Source: Periconia sp. R9002 | Taxonomy: Eukaryota > Ascomycota > Dothideomycetes > Pleosporales > Periconiaceae | Length of the DNA: 64,000 nucleotides | Reading direction: 5' to 3' | Assembly: GCA_023627715.1 (NCBI GenBank) | Contig: JAMAHW010000125.1 | Coordinates: 1-64,000 of the forward strand | In this document: positions 33,175 to 43,841 of the stretch, in pieces | Layout of the letters: each line of letters starts with the position of its first letter | Position numbering within the stretch: position 1 is the first letter of the stretch | Notes under the pieces: model-generated | The model's input: the letters and a program-made list of their open reading frames with translations, nothing else | Told to the model about the DNA's origin: nothing | Databases searched by the model: none | Translations under genes and position numbers: made by a program

Positions 33175-35233
33175 TCTTGTCACGACACTCCTTTTCCTTT
33201 TGTCTCTTTTCTTGAACCAATTTTCGCAGGAAACAAGCCTGGATACTGTCCTTCTTTTCACCACATTTTCCACTCTCAAAAGCATAGGTATGGCGTTTTT
33301 GGTATGGCATAGCATTGGGCTGGTTGTGATTCATGATATCCATTTAGAGTAGTGACCGTAGTAGGATAGATACACCGTCGCCCATTCAAAATACATTAAA
33401 TGTTAAAAAAAATTTCACATTCACTTTGTAAGTATAAGTTTCATGACTTTCCCCCATTGATCTTCAGTTGAAGATCAAATAAAGTCTGATATACATACAT
33501 CATGGACATCGAGGTAAAGTAAAGTAGCCTTTGAGGAATACAGCGGATCCTTAAGTTACAGTACTGAGGATAATTTAGTGGGGGGTTTTTTTTAGCTAGA
33601 GCGGAGGCATATGCCATTCACTGATTTTTAGGTTGGCGAAAACTGTTTCATCATATGAACTCTCGCTCTTTCGTTCCGAAAGTATTCTATTTCATCGTCA
33701 TCTCTTTCTGATATCAGTATTTGTTTCTTGTCAGAAGAAAAATCATATCTAACCGATGGAAACCAGCCATATTTCCACAACCTACCTGAACCAATTATTC
33801 AAATCAATCCCTTAAACCCGGGGATAAACCCACCTCGGCCATAGACCAGGACACCCCCTCAGCCCAGCGGAAGAGCAGGAAGCAGAACCCAACGGGCTTA
33901 CTGACCCCGCTTCCATCAGACTGGATCCGCACGGCGTGGAAAGAGGAGAGCAACCCAAGTTTGCACTAGCTCCCCCATCCATCCCCGGCAGCTAATGTAC
34001 CCCACATGCAGCAACCACGCTCGCCCTGCTTGCCGACCCTTTGGTGAATCCATCATCAACAACAAGCGTCCAGCGCTATGATTGACTTGTTGCAAACCCC
34101 GCTTCAAACTTATTGATTGTACACATGTGTGTGTATCTCATCCCTGCCACATTCGTGGGATTTTTGATGGGGAAACAACATTGCCAGCATTGCTCTCTGC
34201 TCCCCATTCTCTACCGACTTACTGTTGAGAGATAAGGCAGTCGATTCTTCGTTGCCGGACAGAGGTAGAATAATCAGCACCATTAGAGAGGATTTACGAA
34301 ACCGTCGGCCATCGAACATTTGGATACGCATAATCACTGACTCCGGAGGCTCGACGTGGGTCCAACCATCCAACGGCACAATGGCACGCGCTCCTCCACC
34401 CCGTCCAGCATGCTCATCGCCAAGTAATCATTGTCACTCCACTTATTTTTTTGGCTCGGCCTACAGGCTCTTCGAAAAGCAGTTTAGCCAAACTGTGGTC
34501 CATACTAGGGTTCTGCTTGCGCGTCATCTTTGCAAACCATCAGCGTTTCTGCTCAGCATAGGGAGCTCTCATCCAGCTTTCAGATGAAAGGGATGGTTGC
34601 TAATAACTGGAAGAACAGTAAATGGACAGATCCCTCATACTGACTTTAATATCTTTCCTTGTATCGATGGAAATAGGTCGGAGTACGTCAAGTGCATTAG
34701 ATGTTGTGGGATCCTCCCAAACCAGATCACATGACTGTGATATAAACATGCATGGCTATACATTAGGATACGCACCTGCAGGCCCAGTTTTCCTTGGAGG
34801 TTCGACCAGAGGGCTCGATGCGGATCCGCAGCAGTAGAATCCTCCAGTCACCCATCGTTCCGCAGTCTCCACCACGTTCCCCTCTTTCAAACTCAATGCA
34901 CCTTTCTCAGCCATGAAGCTCGTGCAGAGTTTCCGTCCAAAAGAAGACACTCGCCCGTCTCTGATCCGCAGTCCTGATGACCCTAGTCAGTGCTGCGCAT
35001 CAAACCTAACCAGATTTCACTTTATAATGGGGAACATGGGAACCGGCGATCCGTTACGTGCGGGGCTCAGGTACATTTATAATGTGGACTGTAGTATGCA
35101 ATTGAGTTCCCAATTATGTTCTGCATATGATACAGAGCCATTCAACATACTCTCTGGTTCTTGCGACATATGCTCTTACTGTTCACATTTACCAATACGG
35201 AACCCCAATTGATATTGACTGAACTCATTCACC
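33175..35233. other. 2 kb gap before alcohol oxidase
   Basis: Apart from the alternative-oxidase 3' flank and the alcohol-oxidase promoter I see no supported gene. Overlapping frames on both strands at 34110-34587 have no recognisable content. Composition is mixed, with AT-rich stretches around 33350-33780. Confidence 0.45.
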
Positions 35234-37743
35234 ATGACAATTCCTGATGAGGTAAGCTCGAATGTACTCATAGGGTGGTTGGAAGGCTAACCATGGCTAC
35301 AGGTTGACATCATCGTCTGTGGTGGAGGGTCTTGTGGGTATGTTGCCTCATGTCAACCATGAAGCTCTTTCGCTGACGGTGACAGGTGTGTCGTGGCAGG
35401 TCGGCTGGCGAACCTCGACCACAATCTTCAAGTACTGTTGATTGAAGGAGGGGAGTCCAATCTTAACAATCCATGGTAGAATTTTGCCCTGGAACTGTTG
35501 AATCAAACAGCTCGTCTTACATTTGCAGGGTATTCCGTCCGGGAATCTATCCAAGGAATATGAAGTTGGACAGCAAAACCGCCTCCTTCTATTACTCGCA
35601 ACCTTCTGAGTGGCTTGATGGACGTAGGGCTGTGGTACCTTGTGCCAACATCCTGGGAGGTGGATCGTCCATCAATTTCATGGTACGAAAAAGATCCACG
35701 TACATACCATGACTCAATCATTCATTGATGTGCAATCTAGATGTACACAAGAGCGTCGGCTTCGGATTACGATGATTTCCAAGCGAAGGGTTGGACTACC
35801 AAGGAACTCATTCCTTTGATGAAGAAACATGAGACATATCAGGTCAGCCAACAACCCTAAACTGATCTTACCACAAAGAATCCTAATATTATATAGCGGT
35901 CTTGCAACAATCGCGACATTCACGGATTTGAAGGTCCTATCAAGGTCTCTTTTGGAAATTACACGTATCCAATCAAAGAAGACTTCCTTAGGGCGAGCGA
36001 GTCCCAAGGTATCCCTACAACGGATGATCTTCAGGATCTAGAGACTGGCCACGGAGCCGAGCATTGGTTGAAGTGGATAAACCGTGACACAGGAAGACGC
36101 AGCGACTCAGCTCATGGATATATTCACAGCACCCGCTCCGTCCACCAGAACCTTCACCTTGCGTGCAACACCAAGGTGGACAAGGTCATCATCGAAGGTG
36201 GTCGTGCCGTTGGCGTTAACACGGTCCCTATGAAACCTCTTTCGCCTGGACAACTAACCAACCGCGTTTTCAAGGCCCGCAAGCAAATCATAGTCTCTGG
36301 TGGTACACTTAGCTCACCTCTTATCCTTCAACGATCTGGTATTGGTGACCCAGAGAAACTGCGAAAAGCTGGTGTAAAGCGTAAGGAATACATCTTGATC
36401 GCTCAGCTCGCCTCCATGCTGATCAGACTACAGCGCTTGTGGACCTTCCCGGAGTTGGTCTGAATTTCCAGGATCACTACCTCGTGAGCACCTCCACTCG
36501 AATATATAACAAACTATGTGCTAATCGCTCAACTAGACATTCTCGGTATTCCGTGCTAAACCGGACGTCGAGTCGTTTGATGATTTTGTGAGAGGCGACC
36601 CCAAGACTCAAGAGAAAGTCTTCCAGCAATGGAACATCAACGGCACTGGCCCCCTTGCGACAAACGGAATTGAAGCTGGCGTCAAAGTTCGACCTACGGA
36701 AGAAGAGTTGAAGATGATGGACTCTTGGCCTTGTAAGGAATTTAGGTCAGGATGGGAAGACTATTTCAAGAACAAGCCCGATAAGCCAGTCATGCACTAC
36801 TCTGTCATCGCTGGGTGGTTCGGTGACCATATGCTCATGCCCCCGGGCAAATTCTTCACCATGTTCCATTTCCTTGAGTACCCCTTCAGCCGAGGGTCGA
36901 CGCATATCGTATCTCCAAACCCATACGAAGCGCCAGACTTTGACGCAGGCTTCATGAACGACAAGCGAGACATGGCACCCATGGTTTGGGGATACATCAA
37001 GTCGCGCGAAACTGCACGCCGCATGGACGCCTACGCGGGAGAAGTGCAAGCCATGCATCCCTTCTACGCCTATGACAGCCCCGCCCGCGCAAAGGACATG
37101 GATCTTGCGACCACCAACGCCTACGCCTTGCCAGGCAACATTACGGCCGGTATTCAGCACGGCTCCTGGAGTATGCCGGTGGAAAAGGGTCGTGCGCCGG
37201 AGCCTACATTCTTGAATTCCAGCTCGCAACACGTCCTCGACGATTTACAGTATTCTAATGAAGACATCAAGCATATCGAAGATTGGGTGAAACGTAAGTC
37301 TCTTTCCTCATTCTACCTTGCTTTCCTACACAAATATCAGAACAAGCAAACGACCCATACTTATCAAACACAGGCCACGTCGAAACCACCTGGCACTCTC
37401 TCGGCACCTGCTCGATGGCGCCCCGCGAGGGCAACTCCATTGTCAAACATGGTGTTCTCGACGAGCGCCTCAATGTGCACGGTGTGAAGGGCTTGAAAGT
37501 AGCAGACCTTTCAATCTGTCCGGTAAGTCTCTCCCCCGCGTCCTCATATCAGCAATCAGCCACTGATATAGATGGAACATCCAGGATAACGTCGGCTGCA
37601 ACACGTACTCGACCGCGCTACTCATCGGCGAGAAGTGCGCTGTCCTCACCGCCGAAGATCTTGGTTACTCCGGCTCCGCGCTCGATATGAAGGTTCCTAC
37701 GTACCATGCGCCTAGGGAGATTACTGGACTCTCCAGATTGTAA
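35234..37743 (+). CDS. Peroxisomal alcohol oxidase (GMC FAD oxidoreductase)
   Basis: FAD enzyme oxidising short primary alcohols such as methanol to aldehydes with release of H2O2. Ten exons: 35234-35251, 35303-35337, 35386-35475, 35529-35682, 35741-35842, 35897-36380, 36434-36483, 36537-37293, 37374-37522 and 37585-37743, giving 665 residues. The N-terminal Rossmann motif is [20 protein letters not shown], interrupted by a phase-2 intron. GMC signatures include [30 protein letters not shown] and [13 protein letters not shown]. The catalytic region holds [18 protein letters not shown] and [15 protein letters not shown]. The C-terminus is SRL, a variant type 1 peroxisomal targeting signal. Similarity to methylotrophic-type alcohol oxidases runs along the whole length. 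In filamentous fungi the natural substrate may be methanol from pectin or lignin (inference). Confidence 0.93.
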
Positions 37744-38314
37744 GACAGGTTGAATTGCGTGATGTAAATATGCTTTGCGTCTTGTTTATGTGACGGGGAT
37801 GGAAGATTACTGTAAATTGGGAGGGGAAGTTGTTGATTTATGGCATTTGGTTATTATTAACGTCACTCATTTCAAGTTTGATGATAAGTCGTAAGCGGCA
37901 AGCAATTCATATGTTTTGTGCTCTTACTGAGTACCTCTACTTGTTATTACTATTAGCAACATTGAAGTATCAATGTGATAGCTACATGTAGGTGAGTTTG
38001 GTGGGGCAATGTAGGTATTGCAGATGAAGGATCATTCAAACTTTATATACTCAACCCCCTAATAAATAGGCATCCTGATGCCATTCTGTGACTCTACTGG
38101 CGAGGAGGCAAACATTCGATTGAACGTCGCAGAAGTTGTGCTATGTCACGTGCGCGGATACTTTACGTAATACATCACGCTAGCCAATCAGACATCTGTA
38201 CAGCGGAGGGCTGTAAATGAATGATATTAAGACCTAGACTGACACTATCCTCCTTCCCCACAAACCTGCTCAACCGTCTCTCTTTATTTTTGGATCCTTG
38301 GTGCCTTTGAATGT
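37744..38314. other. Gap between alcohol oxidase and DNA glycosylase
   Basis: 570 bp of 3' flank and promoter. A CACGTG core sits near 38147. No gene is supported. Confidence 0.45.
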
Positions 38315-39399
38315 ATGCCGTCTCGAAAACTCACTCATACCAGGTCGTCTCTCAGGTTACGACTTTCGCATAACCATTTACTCGAACAAGCATGCGCGTC
38401 GCTAGATGATGCTGCTGTAGAACTAGAACATGCAGCACTTGATATTTCAGCTGCAACTGCTTCGTTACTAGAATCTTCCAGGCCTATCGTGAGCGCCCAA
38501 GCACCATTGAAAAAGAGACGAAGATGGGCAGTCTTGCATAACGGGGCTGCCAAATCACCATATTTCGCCCAGGTCGCAAGCACCAAACAAACCATTGAGC
38601 CATCGGATACGAAACAACAAACCATTGCCAAAGCCGTTCGCGCACCTAAAAAATCACCCTACTTTCCAGAGCCATTCTCACGAGACGTTCCCCTTCGCGG
38701 GTTGAGTTTCGAACTCCAGCCCTCGCTCTCACCCTGCAACCTTATTCAGGAACGCATCTGCAACTCTCTCTACGCGCTTGTAATCCAAGCGATCCTCTGG
38801 AACAAGACTCATGGGTCTTTTGCACGCCCCATTCTCTGGGATTTTCTCGTCACCTACCCAACTGTAGAGGTACTGGCAGTAGCTCCCGTCGACCAAGTCG
38901 AACATTTAATCCGCAAATTGGGACTCCAAAAAGCACGCGCCACCCGCTTTATAGAGATGGCTAATGTCTGGGTGGCTTCGCCGCCATGTGCCGAGAGGCG
39001 TTATCAACGCCGCGATTACCCTCATCATGGCGATGGGCGTGAAGTGAAGAAGGGTGTTGCCATTGGTTTGGATAGTCCGTATCAAGGTTGGGAGATTGCC
39101 CATTTGCCCGGTGTCGGCGATTACGCAGTGAGTAGTCGTGCCAAACTAAGAAACGACGCTCAGAGTAGAGGAGGCTAATTCCGATGCAGCTGGATAGTTT
39201 CCGTATTTTTGGTCGCGATCGTTTGCGCGGGCTTCATGGGGAACCGGGAGTTGAGCCCGAGTGGAAGCGTACTGTTCCTGGGGACAAGGAGCTCGGTCCG
39301 TTTGTGAAGTGGATGTGGGCGCAGGAGGGATGGGATTTCAATGTGAAGAAGGGGACGCGGGTTCGCTTGCACTTTCAGAATCAGATGCAAGAGTCGTAG
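38315..39399 (+). CDS. MBD4-like HhH-GPD DNA glycosylase
   Basis: Base-excision repair enzyme of the type that removes thymine or uracil from G mismatches, such as those left by deaminated 5-methylcytosine. Exons 38315-39127 and 39190-39399 encode 340 residues. The N-terminal 130 residues are basic and probably disordered; no methyl-CpG-binding domain is visible. The catalytic domain starts at LIQERICNSLYALVIQAILW. It contains WDFLVTYPTVEVLAVAPVDQ, helices up to LIRKLGLQKARATRFIEMAN, and the helix-hairpin-helix plus catalytic Asp in LPGVGDYA|LDSFRIFGRD, where the bar marks the exon join. It ends WMWAQEGWDF, as in plant and vertebrate MBD4. The inserted loop before the hairpin (residues about 220-255) is longer than usual. 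Confidence 0.88.
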
Positions 39400-39761
39400 T
39401 ACGACGGGATTTATGAGCATCAAAGTTGCTCTGCAGAATCGAATTCACCCACCATTTCTACTGGGATTGCTTGGATTACGTTTGGGGCGTCGGATTGGAA
39501 CAGGACTACAATCTTTAGACGTAGGTGGGGGATTCAAAGTCTTTCTTGGGCCACAAATCACCATTTTCTTGACCAGGATACATTGGTGCAGCACCTTGAT
39601 ACATGTCGAATATGTGTAAACCAGTCGCAAAGAAGTACTATACCACCGTCAATCACATATAACTATGCGAGCGTTCCTCTGCTACAGCAGGTAGGAAGCT
39701 AACAACATGTAAACCATGACCCTCTACCAGTCCACCCTTCACCCACCCAACGACCAACCCT
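39400..39761. other. Convergent gap between glycosylase and DUF1330-like gene
   Basis: 360 bp between convergent 3' ends, with nothing else supported. Confidence 0.5.
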
Positions 39762-40217
39762 CTAAACCTTCGGCATATCATCCTGATCCAAACAAGCCAC
39801 AAGCGACCAATTCTTCAACGCCGCCGCCCGATGCGGCACCGCATTCTTAACATACGCCTCACTCGCCTGCACCTTCGCATAATCCCCAAAGCTCTGAAAC
39901 TTCCTCGCCGCCACAACATCCCACGCGACATCGTTGTGCGGTAGCAGATTCACCACCGTCGAGAAGAAAAACCGCGTCTCCGCGGGTGCGATCCCGACTT
40001 CCTTTGCGGCCGCGACACCCGCTGGGATGTAAAGTTTGTAGAACACGTCGCGCCCGGACATGGGTTCGGAAGGCGCGTGGGGGGAGTTCTCGGGGTACAT
40101 GGCGGTGTCGTGGAATTGGAGCATGTGGACCACGGTGATGGGGGCGTTGGGGGGAAATTTGTTGATGAGGGAGGAGTAGTCTTTTGTTTGGAGGGGAATG
40201 GGTGGTTGGTTTGCCAT
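39762..40217 (-). CDS. DUF1330-like dimeric alpha/beta-barrel protein
   Basis: Single exon, 151 residues from MANQPPIPLQTKDYSSLINK. The frame is open another 74 codons upstream (to 40439), but that part is basic and unlike the family, so the inner Met is chosen. The fold is suggested by VVHMLQFHDTAMYPEN, then YKLYIPAGVAAAKEVGIAPA, WDVVAARKFQSFGDYAKVQA and HRAAALKNWSLVACLDQD, the beta-alpha-beta pattern of small ferredoxin-like dimeric barrels (DUF1330, EthD). The enzymatic role is unknown for most members. The plus strand is strongly G-rich between 40050 and 40200, so codons are C-rich here compared with the neighbours. Confidence 0.75.
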   Translation of the reverse strand: MANQPPIPLQTKDYSSLINKFPPNAPITVVHMLQFHDTAMYPENSPHAPSEPMSGRDVFYKLYIPAGVAAAKEVGIAPAETRFFFSTVVNLLPHNDVAWDVVAARKFQSFGDYAKVQASEAYVKNAVPHRAAALKNWSLVACLDQDDMPKV

Positions 40218-40983
40218 TTTTTGTTTTGTTTTGTCACTTGGTGTGTTTTTTGGTTCGAAAAATTGTTTGTTGGGAAAGATTGATGTTTGTTTCAGTGACG
40301 GTTGCGGGTATAAGAAGCGCATGTAAATATACTCAAGTGCTCCTCCCACTTTTCTTTTCTGGTGTATTAAGTACCTGCCTGTTCTAGTAGCATGCTTCCT
40401 TCGCTTGCACCGCTGCACCCGAAAATAACCGGTACACACCCCCGATCCTGATCTGACGTTGACACAATAACTGTGCCCATCCTGTACTTTCGTGAGTTGC
40501 TACGCCGTAGCTAGGGCTTATCTCAAGATCTGGTGATCTGGTGTTTGTCCATCGTTGCCCAATTAACCAACGTCAAAATATATTTTATACAACTTGAAAT
40601 GCAGTTGTTCACCGCTTTTTTTAGCAGCTCTGCAAAGATCAATTAATGTTTTGTTTTAAACAACTAGGAGGGGTTTTACCTCAACAAAAAAAGCAGACGA
40701 TGTAAACAAGCCTAACAACACAATCCCCGCTTGGTTACGTGGCAGCATAAGGATGAAACAATGCTTCCAGTGGGGATCCAACAGGTCACAAATAGAATCG
40801 ATCTAATGGATTAGCTATCTATGTAGTGAATTATGTCCAGTAAGGGTGCGCACAGTAGCTAGGACCAGGGTAATGCACAGGTAGAGATACCCTTACTGCT
40901 TACAATTTTGTGCTGTAGAGTCAGTAGAAAGCCTCGAATTTCTATATTTGTTGGTCTCACTAATACCGATGAGAAGAAATTGA

Positions 40984-41165
40984 TTAATAGGATAGATTCA
41001 TAGAAATACGTGCATCATTTCCATCTTCACCTCCATCAATCAGTGCATTACCTTTGACCAATTCATTTTCCGCAGCCTCTAAGTCGCCCTTTTCTTTACC
41101 ACGAACGTTGCTGAGGATACCAAAACATCTCACCCATCCCGAGTGCGTCTTCGCTGTGCAAATGC
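40984..41165 (-). other. Possible terminal exon of an unrecognised small gene
   Basis: After an AG acceptor (CTGCCGCAG) the minus strand stays open for about 60 codons. It ends in a hydrophilic, protein-like stretch (GKEKGDLEAAENELVKGN, then GGEDGNDARISMNLSY) before TAA. No start codon exon was found. An open run of this length can occur by chance. Confidence 0.2.
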
Positions 41166-41296
41166 CTGCGGCAGATCAATCCAGACCGAGGAATAAATAT
41201 AGCGCTTTAATGGTAGTTTGTTGGTTTAAGAATCGAGCTAGTCTTTCTTGCTTGTAATCAAGTTCTGGATACAACACTATTTTTCAGCGAAAGGGT

Positions 41297-41466
41297 TCAA
41301 TAGTCGTTATTTTCCTCTCCGCTGTTGTTGATGTTACGGGTTTCTCCGGTGTTTGTACTCGGGGGCAGAATAGGTGTCGGTGTCTGGGGTTTGTTATCTT
41401 CCACTCCTGTCAATACGTGGAATCTCCAAGACGAGGACACCTTACCAAACTCGACTGGAAGGCTGT
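41297..41466 (-). other. Possible terminal exon with acidic tail
   Basis: A textbook acceptor (CTCTCTCTCTTTACAG) at 41467 precedes 56 open codons. They read DSLPVEFGKVSSSWRFHVLT, GVEDNKPQTPTPILPP, then an acidic Asn-rich tail ending NNDY and TGA. An internal GTAAGG...ACAG segment could also be spliced in frame. Upstream, ATGCGCGAGGCAA before a GTGACT donor could supply a tiny first exon. No family is recognised. Confidence 0.28.
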
Positions 41467-42028
41467 CTGTAAAGAGAGAGAGAATTCGGTAACGTTAGAC
41501 AGGTGGTAGAGAGCCAAGTAAAAAAGAACACAAGCGTGTGATATAGAAGTTGAGAGTTATGGTCACAATCCAACAGCTTGTTATAGTCAGATTCACGGAG
41601 AATCAGCACATGGAGTCACTTGCCTCGCGCATGGTGTCTGGGTAAATTTTTACATGTATATCTTTAAAAAAGTGCTCTGTCATTTCATTGAATTTGTGAG
41701 GGCTGACTTTTACATGGTCACAAGTATCTGGTATTGATCGTACTATACATCTCGTCTATGTGATTTTTTGACGCAGTATGTGCAAAATTCCATGCTGTTC
41801 AAGAATCCTCTGAACTTTCATAGCATAATCGTCTCGTCTAATACTGTATGATTGAACAGTTATACGGCCGACCAATACGTAATGGACTTCAGGCTTTTAC
41901 ACACATGGTCCACTGCGCAGCTTGTAGACCGCCCTGAGCAAATTCCAGACCAGCTCGCGCAAATCGTAACCCCACTTTGACTCGTAGATTCTTCCACCAG
42001 TCTGTCTACATTGCTGCATGTGCCTTCA

Positions 42029-43023
42029 ATGATGGACGCTCAACATGTAGACACGATACCCGGAATGAAATACTTCACTTCCAATGACAATCAGTCCCTC
42101 GCATACCAAGATATAGGGGATCCCTCCAAGCCACCCCTCATTCTCGTACGTCAAGTTTTCTGGCACCAATCGAGTCCTCGCCTAGCCGCATCCTAACCAT
42201 ACTATCATCATAGCTTCATGGCTTCACTGGAACGTCTGTATGTTTCACGAAAAAGCTTCCAGTGTCTGTTCAAAAAGACTGGCGTGTCGTCGCACCGGAT
42301 CTCCGGGGTCACGGCGCGTCCGCTAAGCCAACATATGGCTATCACGTGTCACGACTCGCTATGGATCTGCAGAACCTCCTTTCCCACCTCAACTACACTG
42401 CCGAATCTAGCGTCAGAGTGGTAGCCGGTTCGCTCGGATGCGCAATACTCTGGTCTTATGCTGAACTGTTCACGCCGCGAGTCTTTCGCTCTATGGTGTG
42501 GGTAGACCAAGCCCCTATGCAGAATTACGCCTTGGATGGATCGTGGGGCCCGGAAATGGGCAATCGTGGGATGAACTGCGAAGACGCTGTTCGTCAGCTT
42601 TTTAAAGATTTTGCCGAGGATCCGGACAGTGTGTATTTGTCCACCATTGCCGCATGCTTATCATATCGGAGTCATCCCTTGCCGTCGGACACAGTGAGTA
42701 ATGAACAGAAGGAAGAAGATGAACAGTTCTTCCTGAAAGAGGCGAGAAGAGGAAATCCCAACTGGTATGCCCAACTCATGAAGGACCACACCGCTAAAGA
42801 CTGGCGGGATGTATTGAGATCGTGCTTCCAGAACAAGAAAATTATGGTAGTGGCCAGTAGTCGGAGTGGATGCTTCCCAGCTAAGGGGGTGTTAGAAGCC
42901 GTCAATATGGTCAATGATGGGGGTGGAGAAGCGAAGGGGGTTGATATTGAGTGGGGAGGTCATTGGTGCTACTGGGAACAACCAGAGAAATTCTGGAGAT
43001 TGATTCATGACTTTTTACAGTGA
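42029..43023 (+). CDS. Alpha/beta hydrolase
   Basis: Exons 42029-42145 and 42214-43023 encode 308 residues. The start is the ATG pair MMDAQHVDT; either Met is possible. The oxyanion segment LHGFTGTSV begins exon 2, and DWRVVAPDLRGHGASAKPTY is the usual strand-loop after it. The nucleophile elbow is VVAGSLGCAILWSY, with Ala in place of the first Gly of GxSxG. The catalytic His is in WGGHWCYWEQPEKFWRLIHD near the C-terminus. There is no signal peptide, so it is intracellular. Substrates range widely in this fold (esterases, epoxide hydrolases, haloperoxidase-like) and none can be chosen. Its neighbours do not form an obvious pathway with it. Confidence 0.85.
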
Positions 43024-43841
43024 TTGCATGAAAAAAAAACCGGGGATTGAGAGGGCTCAGTGATGGCTTTCTGCAATTTGTTTCTGCACAGGAACTTCTG
43101 TATGTCCAATGAGATATTGCTTGTGGTGGTTGAAGTGTGTATTTGTACGTTGCTTAAAATGCTATAATGTACTATCGACGGGGGCTTACACTGTGGTATA
43201 TTTTTCACATGCAAGGATAGAAATATTGCCATTCAATTGACTTGAGTAGCTGCTCCTATGAATATTTGTTTTCCCCTCTGCATTTTAAAAATCCAAGATT
43301 GGAAATTTTATTGTTTAGAAGGACTACGATGAAGTGGCTTAACATCAGCTACAGTAGAAAATGAAGCATGACTGACTGTAATCCATGTCAGCAATGTATA
43401 GTTGATGGAAAGTATGATGACGTTAATGCTGCCGTGAAGCGCGCCGGGGCAGCACTTTTCCCGGTTTCCCCCAACAAGTTCACGGGGAACCCAAGCATTA
43501 CGAACGCGGGGTATGAAGACGAACTTTGATCTTGCAGGCAAACAAACGGGTTGTTTGCTCAAACCATGTTAGTACAGATGAACTTATCAGGTTAATCTCC
43601 GCGATTTGCCCCACAACTGCGGAGACGATTGTTAAAGTCTCTCCACACTCGGAAGCCAAGCGCGTAGCTATACTACTGTCGCGATGCTTGCTTGTAAAAA
43701 CAGCAATGCTCGGGCACAATTTATCCGGATGCTCGGTGCTAATTGCTGCTTTACCACCGTCATCGCACAGATTCTATAAAGTCGGTACCTCGCAGCGATG
43801 GCCCCCAGCTTCAGGTATCGGGTATCTTCATTGTATCGATC
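43024..43841. other. Gap between alpha/beta hydrolase and GH5
   Basis: 820 bp of 3' flank and GH5 promoter. Frames on both strands here are short and without recognisable content. Confidence 0.45.

Larger units (their letters stand above)
40218..42028. other. 1.8 kb mostly non-coding region with two short coding-like segments
   Basis: AT-richer than its surroundings and without any long gene. Two minus-strand stretches near 41.0 and 41.4 kb look like terminal exons and are listed separately. Elsewhere I see nothing but the upstream region of the alpha/beta hydrolase. Confidence 0.45.
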
